64,000 nt of DNA from an uncultured Bacilli bacterium (GCA_944332475.1 CALVKA010000001.1:434001-498000); one strand, 5' to 3'. Counted from the first letter of the stretch, positions 34,291 to 43,129 are shown. The notes: a model not told the origin generated them from the sequence alone. Numbers and translations: made by a program.

Positions 34291-35069
34291 AGTCCATAAT
34301 TTCCTAATTCATCTTTTTCAAATGTAAACGTTGTTATAGGTAGAGTTGCTTGAACAGAATTATACTCCTCTTGCGTTATAATATGTTGTTCTTCATATGG
34401 TCCTAGTATGGAGTTTGTACCATTTCTACTATCATTTACTGTTGTATAATAACTGGTTGTTGGTCCACAGGTACTGTTACAGTAGTCACCATATAGAATA
34501 TTTACATTTACGGTATATGTTTGTTCATCTGTATTGCCATTTAAATAATAAACTTCATTGGGATAGATTCCTTGTCCTCCATGGCCATGATAATCCTGAA
34601 AACGATATTCTCTTTTGGCACTATCATAAATATATAATGTACCATCTCCTAGAAAACATTCTATATTCTCATGCTGATAAGGATGATTTTCTCCAAAATA
34701 TTGTTGTAAAACTTTTTCTAAATCACTTTCCATAAAGTCTTGCCCTGTTGATTCAAGTTGTATTAAACCAAATAATAGAACCTGTTGATTTTCTAATGGT
34801 GTTTCTTCATCAAATGGATATTGCCCGGCTAATGTGCTTGTATATGCTTCTATTTGTGACAATAGGGTTGCTTGTTCTTCTTCTATTAACTCTCTTTGGG
34901 ATGTTTCTTCCTCTTTTTCTTTTGGTGTTTCTTTCTTTTCTTCTTGAGATGGCTCTTTTTTTACTACTTTATCGTAGATAATATACCCTGTTGTCCCTAA
35001 TAATGCTATTAATAAGAGAATTATAATTATGATTGATCCTTTATTCTTTTTTTCTTTTTCTATTTGCAT
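34269..35069 (-). CDS. Membrane-anchored extracytoplasmic protein, unknown function
   Basis: 266 residues. Short charged N-terminus, one membrane helix (about 12-32), then an acidic Glu/Lys-rich linker (about 38-65) and a globular C-terminal part of about 200 residues. That part contains YYLNGNT and GDYCNSTCGPTTSYY, with a C-x3-C pair. The layout suggests type II anchoring with the domain outside the cell. No family recognised. Confidence 0.65.
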   Translation of the reverse strand: MQIEKEKKNKGSIIIIILLLIALLGTTGYIIYDKVVKKEPSQEEKKETPKEKEEETSQRELIEEEQATLLSQIEAYTSTLAGQYPFDEETPLENQQVLLFGLIQLESTGQDFMESDLEKVLQQYFGENHPYQHENIECFLGDGTLYIYDSAKREYRFQDYHGHGGQGIYPNEVYYLNGNTDEQTYTVNVNILYGDYCNSTCGPTTSYYTTVNDSRNGTNSILGPYEEQHIITQEEYNSVQATLPITTFTFEKDELGNYGLKSVTIQ

Positions 35070-35127
35070 ATATTACTCCTTTTCTTTTATTATACGGTAT
35101 CTTTTCACATTTATAGCGTAAATAAAA

Positions 35128-35155
35128 AAAGAACTGTCATAATTAACAGTTCTTT
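35128..35155 (-). terminator. Terminator of the ygjP-trmH-rimM-trmD operon
   Basis: AAAGAACTGT and ACAGTTCTTT ten-base stem, followed on the minus strand by TTTTATTTACG. Confidence 0.8.
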
Positions 35156-35159
35156 GACA

Positions 35160-35600
35160 CTATTTTCCTTTTCCTTGTTGAAGTGTATTTTCATATAAAG
35201 AGTTTTGTAATTCAATAAAGCGTATATTCGCTTCTTGTTTAAATACTTGTAATTGTTTTCCCATTTCTTCTAGTTCCTTCTTTTTTAAAAAGTGGCGGTA
35301 TTTATTTTTTATCTCTTGACGAAATTTTTCTATTCTATTTAGTGCTTCTCTAAATGTTTCTCCTGTATCATCGTCGCTTGTTAATAATTCCATTAAAGTT
35401 GCAACTAGTTTTTTGTACTCTTTGGCTACTTTTTTTGATATTAGCGGATGAGCTAATTTCGTATTAATAATTACAATATTTTTTATTGGTTCTTCTTGAA
35501 TCCTAAATATTTTTCTTTCACTTGCCATAGGGAACCCATAAATTTCGTCACTAAATTTTACTTTTTTTATTTTTTTCTTTTTTCTTACTACTTGATACAT
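35160..35600 (-). CDS. Conserved coiled-coil protein downstream of trmD
   Basis: 146 residues, basic N-terminus (VVRKKKKIKKVKF), a middle strand pair around NIVIINTKLAHPLISKKVAKEYKKL and a charged helical second half. The ATG at 35600 follows TAGGTGG; the GTG at 35609 lies inside that site. It is the last gene of the RNA-modification operon. Function unknown; perhaps RNA-binding from its basic character. Confidence 0.65.
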   Translation of the reverse strand: MYQVVRKKKKIKKVKFSDEIYGFPMASERKIFRIQEEPIKNIVIINTKLAHPLISKKVAKEYKKLVATLMELLTSDDDTGETFREALNRIEKFRQEIKNKYRHFLKKKELEEMGKQLQVFKQEANIRFIELQNSLYENTLQQGKGK

Positions 35601-35609
35601 AATTACCAC

Positions 35610-36275
35610 CTACTTTTCTAATAAATCCGGTCTCCTTTGTTTTGTTTTTTTCAGACTTTCTTGATATCTATACTCTTCTATTTTTTTATGATCTCCGGAT
35701 ACTAATACTTCTGGAACTTCCATTTCCCGAAATACTCTTGGTTTTGTATATGTCGGATAATCTAAAAGATTATTATTGAAAGAATCATTCTGATGTGATC
35801 CTTCTTCAATTACACCTGGCAGTAATCGTACAATAGAGTCCGCTACAACCATACTGGCTAATTCTCCTCCTGTTAATACATAGTCTCCAATGCTTAATTC
35901 CATGTCACAAATAGTACGAATTCTTTCATCAAAACCTTCATAGTGACCACAGATTAAGATGATATGTTCTTCTTTTGCTAGTTGATAAGCGATACCTTGC
36001 TGATAAGGTGTTCCATCTGGGGTTAATAAAATTACCTTGGTATTTTCTTTTTTTAGTGCTTCTACACAGTCAAAAATAGGTTGGCACGTTAATACCATTC
36101 CATTTCCTCCTCCATATGGAGTATCATCGACTTTATGGTGGGGATCTTTGGAATAATCTCTGAAGTTATGGAGACTGACTTCTACTTTTTTTTCTTCTAT
36201 GGCACGTTTCATGATAGATGAAGAAAAGACTCCTTCAAACATCTCGGGAAAGAGTGTTAAAATGTCTATTTTCAT
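35610..36275 (-). CDS. trmD: tRNA (guanine-N1)-methyltransferase
   Basis: 221 residues with the deep-knot SPOUT motifs: [26 protein letters not shown] and [12 protein letters not shown]. It methylates G37 of tRNAs next to the anticodon using SAM, preventing frameshifting. It follows rimM by 4 nt, the usual order. Confidence 0.97.
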   Translation of the reverse strand: MKIDILTLFPEMFEGVFSSSIMKRAIEEKKVEVSLHNFRDYSKDPHHKVDDTPYGGGNGMVLTCQPIFDCVEALKKENTKVILLTPDGTPYQQGIAYQLAKEEHIILICGHYEGFDERIRTICDMELSIGDYVLTGGELASMVVADSIVRLLPGVIEEGSHQNDSFNNNLLDYPTYTKPRVFREMEVPEVLVSGDHKKIEEYRYQESLKKTKQRRPDLLEK

Positions 36276-36279
36276 ATTA

Positions 36280-36762
36280 TCACCTAGTTTCTAATATTTG
36301 ATCAATCATAACTTCTTTTTTGTCTATGTCTATTTTTATAAGTGGAGAATTTAGAGGTACTAAAATTTCTTTATCAGTTTCAACTCTCATAATTTTATTG
36401 GTTGGACTCGCATAAAATATTTCTTTTATTATTCCTTTTTTTCCTGAAGTTGTCAACACTTTGTATGTTATTAACTCTTCGTCTAAAACTTCTTCTTTGG
36501 ATAATTGCAATTCTTCTTTAGCAATATATACTTTCTTTTTTAACAAGAATAGTACTTCATTAATGTCATGATAATCATCTAACGTTACCATATCGAATCC
36601 TTTGTGAACACGATAGGTTTTTATTTCGTATTTTTCTTTATCTATGATTAGATGATTTCCTATTTTAAATGCTTTTTCTTTATAAGGAAAGGTACTTTTT
36701 ATTCTTAACTCGCCTTTAATCCCATGTGTTGTAATCACTCTTCCTAAATAGATATCTTCCAT
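36280..36762 (-). CDS. rimM: Ribosome maturation factor
   Basis: 160 residues; N-terminal [16 protein letters not shown] and C-terminal PRC-barrel with [13 protein letters not shown] match RimM. It assists maturation of the 30S head by binding S19. Overlaps the trmH gene by one base and is followed closely by trmD. Confidence 0.95.
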   Translation of the reverse strand: MEDIYLGRVITTHGIKGELRIKSTFPYKEKAFKIGNHLIIDKEKYEIKTYRVHKGFDMVTLDDYHDINEVLFLLKKKVYIAKEELQLSKEEVLDEELITYKVLTTSGKKGIIKEIFYASPTNKIMRVETDKEILVPLNSPLIKIDIDKKEVMIDQILETR

Positions 36763-37496
36763 TATTTATCTAACTCATATAATAGAATGCTTGTAGCGAC
36801 TGCAACATTTAAGCTTTCTACTCTTTCATTCATTTTGATATATAGTCTTTTGTCACATTTTTCTAAAGTGGTTGAACGAATACCATTTCCTTCATTTCCT
36901 ACGATTAAAGCATATTTTTCTCTATCTTTTTTTTCTAGCTCACAAACATCGATTCCATAATCTACTGAACTTCCATAAATTGGAATCTCTTTATTTTTTA
37001 GTATCTCTAAAATAGGAGCTATTTTTCTACTGATTACATTTAAATGAAACAACATGCCTTGTGTTGCTCGGACAACCTTGGGATTATATAAATCTACAGT
37101 ATTTTCTGATAAAATTACAGTGTCAATATCAAATGCTTTTGCACTTCTTAATATTGTACCTAGGTTTCCAGGGTCTTGTACTTCATCTAGTATTAGGAAT
37201 TTATTTCCAATTAAATCTCTATCTGGTAGTTTTTTACATAGTGCCATAATATCCGTTGGGGTATCTAAATCTGATACTTTTTCGATGATTTCTCTTGTGA
37301 CATAAACATAGGGACAAGGTAATGGAATTGCACTATTTTCTTCCATAATTAATTCTACAATAATACCACTTTTAAATGCTTCTAATACTAAATGCATTCC
37401 TTCTACAATAAATTCCCCATATTCTTCTCTATACTTTCTTTTTTTCAATTTACGATATTTTTTTACTTTTTCGTTATCTAAACTTGTAATTACCAT
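36762..37496 (-). CDS. TrmH/SpoU family RNA 2'-O-methyltransferase
   Basis: 244 residues with N-terminal substrate-binding region (SLDNEKVKKYRKLK) and SPOUT motifs LDEVQDPGNLGTILRSA, LIVGNEGNGI and MNERVESLNVAVATSILLYE. It methylates ribose in rRNA or tRNA; the exact target is not fixed by sequence. One-base overlaps on both sides show tight translational coupling. Confidence 0.92.
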   Translation of the reverse strand: MVITSLDNEKVKKYRKLKKRKYREEYGEFIVEGMHLVLEAFKSGIIVELIMEENSAIPLPCPYVYVTREIIEKVSDLDTPTDIMALCKKLPDRDLIGNKFLILDEVQDPGNLGTILRSAKAFDIDTVILSENTVDLYNPKVVRATQGMLFHLNVISRKIAPILEILKNKEIPIYGSSVDYGIDVCELEKKDREKYALIVGNEGNGIRSTTLEKCDKRLYIKMNERVESLNVAVATSILLYELDK

Positions 37497-38134
37497 TAAA
37501 AGTCTTTCATCTCCTTCCGATATTTTTTATAATCTGGCATATTTTCTGCTACTAAATCCCAAAATTTAGAGGAATGATTGGCATGGATTAAATGGGACAA
37601 TTCATGAACAATGACATAGTCTAAATATTTGACATCCCTTTTGATTAATTCTAGATTTAAGGTTATTGTTTTACTTTTCACATTACAAACACCCCATCTT
37701 GTTGTCATCTTTCTTATTTTTAAATCTGGATAGGGAATTTTCCGTGAAAAGCGATGATAAATTTGGTCTAGATGGTCTTTAAAGATTATTTTAGCTTGTT
37801 TTTTATACCATTTATCAATATCTATTTTTTTATTTAAAAATACTTTGTTTTCTCCTAGGGAAATATCACAATATTCTACATATACAATATCATATTTTTT
37901 TCCTAAGTAAAAGAAACCAGTATTATTTTCATTTTTTACTTCTTGATGCTCTAACATCTTTTTTATTTTATCTGCATTTTCTTCTATTAATTTAGTAATT
38001 GCCTTCTCACTTGTAAAAAAGTTAGTGGTCACTTGTATTGTCATATCCTTTTTGACTCTAATATAGGTGTTTTTATTTGTCTTTTTTCTTTCTATTTCTA
38101 TGGGATATACTTTATCTTCTATTTGCAGTTTCAT
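37496..38134 (-). CDS. YgjP-type zinc metallopeptidase
   Basis: 212 residues. The C-terminal active-site motif HELSHLIHANHSSKFW holds the HExxH-like pattern HELSH, followed by the downstream His. The N-terminal half has the beta-rich part of DUF45/YgjP proteins, including TRWGVCNVKSKTITLN. Substrate unknown; related in fold to SprT-type proteases. First gene of the operon. Confidence 0.88.
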   Translation of the reverse strand: MKLQIEDKVYPIEIERKKTNKNTYIRVKKDMTIQVTTNFFTSEKAITKLIEENADKIKKMLEHQEVKNENNTGFFYLGKKYDIVYVEYCDISLGENKVFLNKKIDIDKWYKKQAKIIFKDHLDQIYHRFSRKIPYPDLKIRKMTTRWGVCNVKSKTITLNLELIKRDVKYLDYVIVHELSHLIHANHSSKFWDLVAENMPDYKKYRKEMKDF

Positions 38135-38221
38135 GTTATCACCAAGATTATTGTACTATAAAATGAAAAGAAAAGAAAGTTTCCTTTTCTTTTAGTAGTT
38201 TTGGTATCTTTTTTAAAACGT

Positions 38222-38250
38222 GTATATTTTTGTTGCTTTTATTCATACTA
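38222..38250 (+). promoter_or_regulatory. Sigma-G-like promoter of sspI
   Basis: GTATA, 17-base spacer, CATACTA: a match to the forespore sigma-G/F pattern GHATR-N17/18-CATWHTA, about 20 nt before the sspI start. Sequence upstream of the other genes I checked shows sigma-A-like boxes instead. Confidence 0.75.
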
Positions 38251-38268
38251 CAATTAGGAGGGAAAACT

Positions 38269-38505
38269 ATGAATTTAAGTATTAGAGAACATATTATTAA
38301 TAATTTTAAAGGAGATAATTATGATACTCTTCGTAGAGCTATCGACGAATCTGTTGCTTCACAAGATGAAGTTACTTTACCAGGCTTAGGTGTGTTTTTA
38401 GAAATTATTTGGGAAAATGCAGATCAGGAATTAAAAAATCAATTAATTGATATTATTAAACATAGAGTAGAAAAAGGATTAGAAGAACAAAAAAAGGAAA
38501 ATTAG
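38269..38505 (+). CDS. sspI: Small acid-soluble spore protein, SspI family
   Basis: 78 residues. The core TLPGLGVFLEIIWENADQ is close to the SspI core TLPGLGVLFEVIWKNA, and the N-terminus MNLSIREHIINNFKGDN also aligns. SspI is a minor small acid-soluble protein made in the forespore. The ATG at 38269 follows AGGAGGG; a sigma-G-like promoter lies upstream. This is direct evidence of spore biology in the genome. Confidence 0.9.
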   Translation: MNLSIREHIINNFKGDNYDTLRRAIDESVASQDEVTLPGLGVFLEIIWENADQELKNQLIDIIKHRVEKGLEEQKKEN

Positions 38506-38516
38506 TTTTTTCCTTT
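38491..38516. terminator. Bidirectional terminator between sspI and the HPt-REC gene
   Basis: AAAAAGGAAAA pairs with TTTTTCCTTTTT; T-runs on both strands. It ends two converging genes. Confidence 0.7.
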
Positions 38517-38519
38517 TTT

Positions 38520-39335
38520 TTATTCCATTTCTTTAAAATATATTGTCTTTTCTACTACTCTTTTAATATCCATATCATTAAATGGTTTTTTTATCATGTC
38601 AACGATTGGATACGTGAAGGCTCTATCAATCGTTTCTTTTGTTGAATCTCCTGAGATGATGGATACGGGCATTTCTTGTAATAAGTTATTTTCTTGCATA
38701 TAGTCTAATACTGCAAAGCCATCTACTTGTGGCATATTCAAATCTAGAAGAATGGCTTTGATGTTGTCGTTTCCTTTATTAGATTCTATAATTTCTAATA
38801 CTTCTTTTCCATCTTTTGCTACTCCGACATTGTAAGTGTCACTAAAAATTCTGCTAACAAAGTTTCTTACTATATTAGAATCATCTGCTACTAAAATTGT
38901 TGGCTGAGAATAAACTTCTCGATTTGCTTCAATACTAGGTTTTGCTTCTTGTTGTGTTGGTTGAGAACTTGGTTCTTCTTCTCCTAAGTATTGTTTAACT
39001 ACATGAATTAAGCGATTTACTTCGTTTACTAATTCGTCATATGTATCATATATGTAATAGACATCTCCTGCTTTGCTTTTCATTTCCTGATTTTCTGCAA
39101 GTTCTGCCAATTTTGTAAAGCCAAAATATTTAGCATCACTTTTTAAAGAATGTGCATAGATTGCATAATTATTCATGTCTTTTGCATTTTTATACTCTTC
39201 TAATCTTGGCAATTTAGAAGAGGCACCTAAAATAAACTCTCCAATCGTATCATTGTATGTTTCCATATCTCCGAATAACTCTAGACTTTGATCTACATTT
39301 ACTCCATTTTCTTTTAAAAATTCAACATTCATCAT
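38520..39335 (-). CDS. HPt-receiver signalling protein without output domain
   Basis: 271 residues. Residues about 1-110 form a histidine phosphotransfer domain with AHSLKSDAKYFGF (His near 62). After a Gln/Ser/Pro linker, a receiver domain runs from about 145: ILVADDSNIVRN (acidic pair), LLDLNMP (phospho-acceptor Asp), SGDS and KKPF. There is no DNA-binding or enzymatic output. It could relay phosphate between a sensor kinase and another regulator. Promoter is shared in sequence with the next gene upstream. The start may be either of two adjacent ATGs. Confidence 0.85.
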   Translation of the reverse strand: MMNVEFLKENGVNVDQSLELFGDMETYNDTIGEFILGASSKLPRLEEYKNAKDMNNYAIYAHSLKSDAKYFGFTKLAELAENQEMKSKAGDVYYIYDTYDELVNEVNRLIHVVKQYLGEEEPSSQPTQQEAKPSIEANREVYSQPTILVADDSNIVRNFVSRIFSDTYNVGVAKDGKEVLEIIESNKGNDNIKAILLDLNMPQVDGFAVLDYMQENNLLQEMPVSIISGDSTKETIDRAFTYPIVDMIKKPFNDMDIKRVVEKTIYFKEME

Positions 39336-39367
39336 AATACCTCATCCTTTATTTTTATCTTACTTTG

Positions 39368-39396
39368 ATTATATCGCAAAAATTGTTCTTCTTCAA
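39368..39396 (-). promoter_or_regulatory. Sigma-A promoter of the HPt-REC gene (duplicated cassette, copy 1)
   Basis: TTGAAG, 17-base spacer, TATAAT on the minus strand, about 35 nt upstream of the start. About 45 surrounding bases recur almost unchanged at 40110-40155. Confidence 0.75.
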
Positions 39397-39403
39397 TGGC
39401 CTT

Positions 39404-40093
39404 TTACAATAATTGAATTACTATTATGACAATTGATAAAGCTGTCATCACTAAAGAAATAATCCCTTTTTTTCTTTTCTTGGTCGATAATCCTTGATAA
39501 GCTAAAAATATATCTATCAAATAAACAATTGCTCCATAGGAAACTCCTAATAATGAAATAATAAGGCCAAAGATGGATAGATAAAATCCAACTTCACACA
39601 TTTTTTCTTTTCTCTCATTATTTTGTGCTTCGAATGTTTGGGCTACTTGATTGGTTGTATTATTCTGAGTTGAAGTTGGTTGATTTACTTGATTTGTCAT
39701 ATTGTTTTGTTGTAACGGTTGACCTGTATTAGGGTCAAAATTCATAGGTGTAGTGTCCTGTTGCGTTGTTCCTTTATTTACTTTCTCTATTTCTTGAAAT
39801 AAGGTGTTTAATTTTTCTCTATAGGCCATGATTGGAATACTAATTCCAGCTGGTTCCAACTTGAATTCTCCTGTTATTCCTTTTAACCATGCATAAATAG
39901 TCAATGTTTGGTTTGCAATATTATAATTGAAATATTGATATCCTTGCATGCTGTTTCCTGCACGATAATATTGTTCTTTCTCATCTTGTATTAACTCATA
40001 GTTGTTTCCTGTAATAAATCCTTGTACTACATTATTGGCTACCTCTGGGTTGCATGATAATTGGAAAGTATACTCACTTCTTCCTTTTTCCAT
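39404..40093 (-). CDS. Two-helix membrane protein with Asn/Gln-rich linker
   Basis: 229 residues. The N-terminal half (about 1-110) is globular, with strands such as YQYFNYNIANQTLTIYAWL. A low-complexity Asn/Gln/Thr linker follows at 115-160. Two membrane helices near the C-terminus frame a short KKRKKG loop. The ATG at 40093 follows AGAGGTG. No family recognised. It lies just upstream of the HPt-REC gene and has the same promoter sequence. Confidence 0.65.
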   Translation of the reverse strand: MEKGRSEYTFQLSCNPEVANNVVQGFITGNNYELIQDEKEQYYRAGNSMQGYQYFNYNIANQTLTIYAWLKGITGEFKLEPAGISIPIMAYREKLNTLFQEIEKVNKGTTQQDTTPMNFDPNTGQPLQQNNMTNQVNQPTSTQNNTTNQVAQTFEAQNNERKEKMCEVGFYLSIFGLIISLLGVSYGAIVYLIDIFLAYQGLSTKKRKKGIISLVMTALSIVIIVIQLL

Positions 40094-40124
40094 TATTTTC
40101 ACCTCTTTTTTTTATCTTATTTTG

Positions 40125-40153
40125 ATTATATCGCAAAAATTATTCTTCTTCAA
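40125..40153 (-). promoter_or_regulatory. Sigma-A promoter of the two-helix protein gene (duplicated cassette, copy 2)
   Basis: TTGAAG, 17-base spacer, TATAAT; the same boxes and nearly the same spacer as at 39368-39396. Confidence 0.75.
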
Positions 40154-40223
40154 TATTTTCTTAGTTTACGTTTACGTGAATGTAGTTTCATTATATAAAT
40201 CTAGCTTCAGATTTCCATTTAAA

Positions 40224-40250
40224 AAAACAGTCTAATTATTAGACTGTTTT
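40224..40250. terminator. Strong palindromic hairpin downstream of obg region
   Basis: AAAACAGTCTAA and TTAGACTGTTTT form a 12-base perfect stem around TTA; T-rich on both sides. Confidence 0.7.
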
Positions 40251-40439
40251 GTTGTGATATTTTCTCTTGGTATTTATAATTTCTTTCAATATCGTGAAAT
40301 AAAGCTTTTATCTGTGGCACAAATTACATATTTTCTTCTGCTTCTACATTGCATTGCATAATTTCGTAAACATTGTATTGAGTTCATTTATTCTGGTTGC
40401 AGGAGTTCTAACTTGTTGTTCTTCTTTTCTCTTTGTCAA
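40251..40439 (-). pseudogene. Degraded small ORF between obg and the hairpin
   Basis: The minus strand after the obg stop reads TKRKEEQQVRTPATRINELN and on to CNAM-stop. After a frame change it gives AEENM-stop-FVPQIKALFHDIERNYKYQEK. The pieces look like one protein of about 60 residues broken by a frameshift and a stop. No similarity recognised. The rest of the 40154-40439 gap holds only the hairpin. Confidence 0.4.
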
Positions 40440-41720
40440 TTATTTTCTATAATCAAAATAGAAATCTAATATTCTTACTTGATCTCCTTCTTCTGCACCT
40501 AATTGTTCTAGTTTTTGATCAATTCCCATTCTTGATAATTTTTTAGCGAATTTATAGGCTGCCTCATCAGATGAAAACTTTGTCATTTTGAATATTCTTT
40601 CTACTTCTTTTCCTTGAATAGCCCAGGTACCATCATCATCTCTAGTAATAGTAAATGGTTCTTCTTTTTTGAATTTATATAGGACATGGCTTTCGATTTG
40701 TGAATCATCATATAGTGGATTGTTTGGCACTTCATCTACTAAATCAGCTAGACGATCCACTACTTTTTGTAGACCTTGATGAGTGGCGGCAGATACTTCG
40801 TATATTTCTATATCCTTTCCTATTTTTTGTTTGAATTTTTCTAATTGTTCTTTAGCGTTTGGAAGATCCATTTTATTGGCTATGATAATCTGAGGCTTTT
40901 TCATTAGTTTTTCATTAAATGCCTCTAACTCTTTATTGATTAAGATATAGTCTTCATATGGATCTCTCATTTCACTAGCACTCATATCAATGACATGAGC
41001 AATTACTTTTGTTCTTTCTATGTGTTTTAGGAATTTATCTCCAAGGCCTTCGCCTTCACTGGCTCCTTCAATCAACCCTGGAAGGTCTGCCATAACAAAG
41101 CTTCTTCCGTCACTTGCTTTTACAACGCCTAAATTAGGAGATAGTGTCGTAAAGTGATAAGCGGCAATTTTTGGTTTAGATCTTGATACCATAGAAATAA
41201 TTGTACTTTTTCCAACGCTTGGAAGACCAACTAGACCAACATCTGCTAGCATTTTTACTTCTACTTTTAAATTTTTCTTTTCTCCTTCTTCTCCATTTTC
41301 TGAATAATCTGGAGCTGTATTCGTCTGGGTTTTAAAGGCTGTATTTCCTCTTCCACCACGACCTCCTTTGGCAATGATTTCTTGGTCATCTTTTTTTGAT
41401 AAGTCGGCAATAATTAGGCCTGTATCCATATCTGTTACTACTGTTCCTTGAGGCACTTTAATGATAACAGGTTCTGCTCCTTTGCCATGTTGATTTTTTC
41501 CACGGCCATTCTCTCCTTTTTTTCCTTTGATTAACTTTTGATAACGTAAATCTAGGAGAGTATGAAGTCCTTCATCTACCTTAAAAATAATATCAGAACC
41601 ATGTCCTCCATTTCCTCCATATGGACCTCCCATAGGAACATATTTTTCTCTTCGAAAAGCAGTACAACCATCTCCTCCGTTTCCTGCTTCTACTCTAATT
41701 TCTACTTCATCTACGAACAT
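40440..41720 (-). CDS. obg: Obg/CgtA GTPase
   Basis: 426 residues in three parts: glycine-rich Obg fold (about 1-158, GGNGGHGSD, GGRGGRGNTAF), G domain (GLPSVGKST, DLPG, NKMD), and a C-terminal OCT domain from about 345. Obg assists 50S assembly and links GTP level to stress and sporulation. The gene is near rplU-prp-rpmA, as in Bacillus. Confidence 0.97.
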   Translation of the reverse strand: MFVDEVEIRVEAGNGGDGCTAFRREKYVPMGGPYGGNGGHGSDIIFKVDEGLHTLLDLRYQKLIKGKKGENGRGKNQHGKGAEPVIIKVPQGTVVTDMDTGLIIADLSKKDDQEIIAKGGRGGRGNTAFKTQTNTAPDYSENGEEGEKKNLKVEVKMLADVGLVGLPSVGKSTIISMVSRSKPKIAAYHFTTLSPNLGVVKASDGRSFVMADLPGLIEGASEGEGLGDKFLKHIERTKVIAHVIDMSASEMRDPYEDYILINKELEAFNEKLMKKPQIIIANKMDLPNAKEQLEKFKQKIGKDIEIYEVSAATHQGLQKVVDRLADLVDEVPNNPLYDDSQIESHVLYKFKKEEPFTITRDDDGTWAIQGKEVERIFKMTKFSSDEAAYKFAKKLSRMGIDQKLEQLGAEEGDQVRILDFYFDYRK

Positions 41721-41789
41721 ATACTCTCCTCCTTTTCGGCTATATTATATCATTAAAAAAAAAGAAAGAAAAGAGAATTTTCCCTCCTC

Positions 41790-42746
41790 TTATGCGGCTT
41801 TTTTAAACTCTTGTGCTTGTTGTTGCTGCATTGCTTGTTGATTTTGTTGCTTTATTTGTACTGCTTCTTCAGCAAGAGATGCTGCTGTTATTGTTTTATC
41901 TTCTGGTGGTAAGATGATATGAGCATCAGGGTTTGGTTGTGGTCCAGGTAAGATGATTGGAGGTGGTTGTTCAACTGGTTCTTGTTGTGTTGTTTGTGGT
42001 GCACTGCTCATATTTTGTCTCTTAGCTTCTACTACTTTCTTTGGCAATACTGTAACATTAGCTCCTTGGAGATGGATATTACCATGTTTTTCTTTCACTC
42101 TTTCCAACACATCTTGTGCATGACTTAATTTCTTTTGATAATACTGACCTCTAATATCATAGAATGCTCCTTTTATATTATCGATGATGCTATTAGGATT
42201 TAGTGTTTGTTTTAATAATTCATTATCTTTGATATTAGCTTCTACAACATTTACTTTTCCTTGTTTTCTAGATAATAATTTTAATTTCCTCATTGTACGA
42301 TAATATTTTGGATACATAATGACTCTTTGTGCCATATTTAAACGTCCATGCTTTTTTTGAAGCCTTTGGATGATTTGTTGTTGATGTTTGATTTGTTTAT
42401 CTATTTTTCTTTGATATCTTTTGGTTGTTACTTGTTGTTTTAGGCTCTCTAGTTGTCTAATTTTATCTACAGAATCTTGTTGTCTTTCTATAATTTTATC
42501 TACTTTATCGTCAATAAAATCTAAGCCGGTTTCCCCTGCTTTTGACACTTCTATTCTTTGGTTATAACTTTGTAGTTCTTGAGCGATTCTTTGGTACTCT
42601 GTCTTATACCCTTCAATTTCTACGGCTGTTTGATCGGTTATTGCTCGTAGACCTCTATTTTTTCTTTCTAAGGAAGTTATTTGTTGTTGTAGTTGTTTTA
42701 GTGTTCTTTGTAATAGTTCCTGATAAACTCTATCTGAATTATTCAT
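41790..42746 (-). CDS. Coiled-coil protein with Pro/Gln-rich tail, unknown function
   Basis: 318 residues. Heptad-rich Gln/Lys/Arg helices at about 1-150, a basic middle segment (YPKYYRTMRKLKLLSRKQGK), then a Pro-rich stretch (PPPIILPGPQPNPD) and a Gln-rich end. No signal peptide or membrane helix. Overlaps the DUF1292 gene by 8 nt and sits upstream of obg. Not recognised; perhaps structural or RNA-associated. Confidence 0.65.
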   Translation of the reverse strand: MNNSDRVYQELLQRTLKQLQQQITSLERKNRGLRAITDQTAVEIEGYKTEYQRIAQELQSYNQRIEVSKAGETGLDFIDDKVDKIIERQQDSVDKIRQLESLKQQVTTKRYQRKIDKQIKHQQQIIQRLQKKHGRLNMAQRVIMYPKYYRTMRKLKLLSRKQGKVNVVEANIKDNELLKQTLNPNSIIDNIKGAFYDIRGQYYQKKLSHAQDVLERVKEKHGNIHLQGANVTVLPKKVVEAKRQNMSSAPQTTQQEPVEQPPPIILPGPQPNPDAHIILPPEDKTITAASLAEEAVQIKQQNQQAMQQQQAQEFKKAA

Positions 42747-43020
42747 CTGTATCTTCCTCTTCTAGGGCTATTCCTTCCTCGATTGCTTTTTGGACATTTT
42801 TCCATTCTTCCGTATCTTTGATTTCTGTTAAGGAAAAATTATCTCCATCCTCTTCTAAAATAGAAACATAAGCTCTTTCATGCTCATCGTCCACTTCTTC
42901 TCCTAAAGTATACAAAATATAGTCTTTTCCTTCATATCCTACTACATTAAAAATATCTAACACTTCTACTTCTAGTTGCCTATTATCTGGTGTTGTTACT
43001 GTTATTTTGTTATCATCCAT
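42739..43020 (-). CDS. DUF1292 family protein
   Basis: 93 residues, acidic, with VLDIFNVVGYEGKDYILYTL and YVSILEEDGDNFSL, typical of DUF1292 (YrzB-like) proteins. Function unknown. Confidence 0.85.
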   Translation of the reverse strand: MDDNKITVTTPDNRQLEVEVLDIFNVVGYEGKDYILYTLGEEVDDEHERAYVSILEEDGDNFSLTEIKDTEEWKNVQKAIEEGIALEEEDTDE

Positions 43021-43062
43021 ATTATCACCTCTATTATATAGTTAAGTTTATCATAAAAAAGC

Positions 43063-43091
43063 AAAAAGGGAAATTAATTCATTCCCTTTTT
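43063..43091. terminator. Second hairpin between rpmA and the DUF1292 gene
   Basis: AAAAAGGGAA and TTCCCTTTTT form a perfect ten-base stem; T-rich on either side. Confidence 0.65.
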
Positions 43092-43107
43092 GTATTATTT
43101 GACAAAA

Positions 43108-43129
43108 AAAGAGCCTATTAAGGCTCTTT
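43108..43129 (-). terminator. Terminator of rplU-prp-rpmA
   Basis: AAAGAGCC and GGCTCTTT stem followed on the minus strand by TTTTG, immediately after rpmA. Confidence 0.85.

Noticed and set aside
34397-34735. Plus-strand open frame of 112 codons
   Set aside because: It is antisense to the membrane-anchored protein gene, has skewed composition (Leu/His/Tyr) and no ribosome binding site.
38161-38193. Inverted repeat AAAAGAAAAG/CTTTTCTTTT as a terminator
   Set aside because: It lies between divergent genes and has no T-run in either direction; it may be a structural feature of the promoter region only.
42542-42871. Plus-strand open frame of 109 codons
   Set aside because: It mirrors the Gln/Lys-rich coiled-coil gene and DUF1292 on the other strand; no start site or motif supports it.
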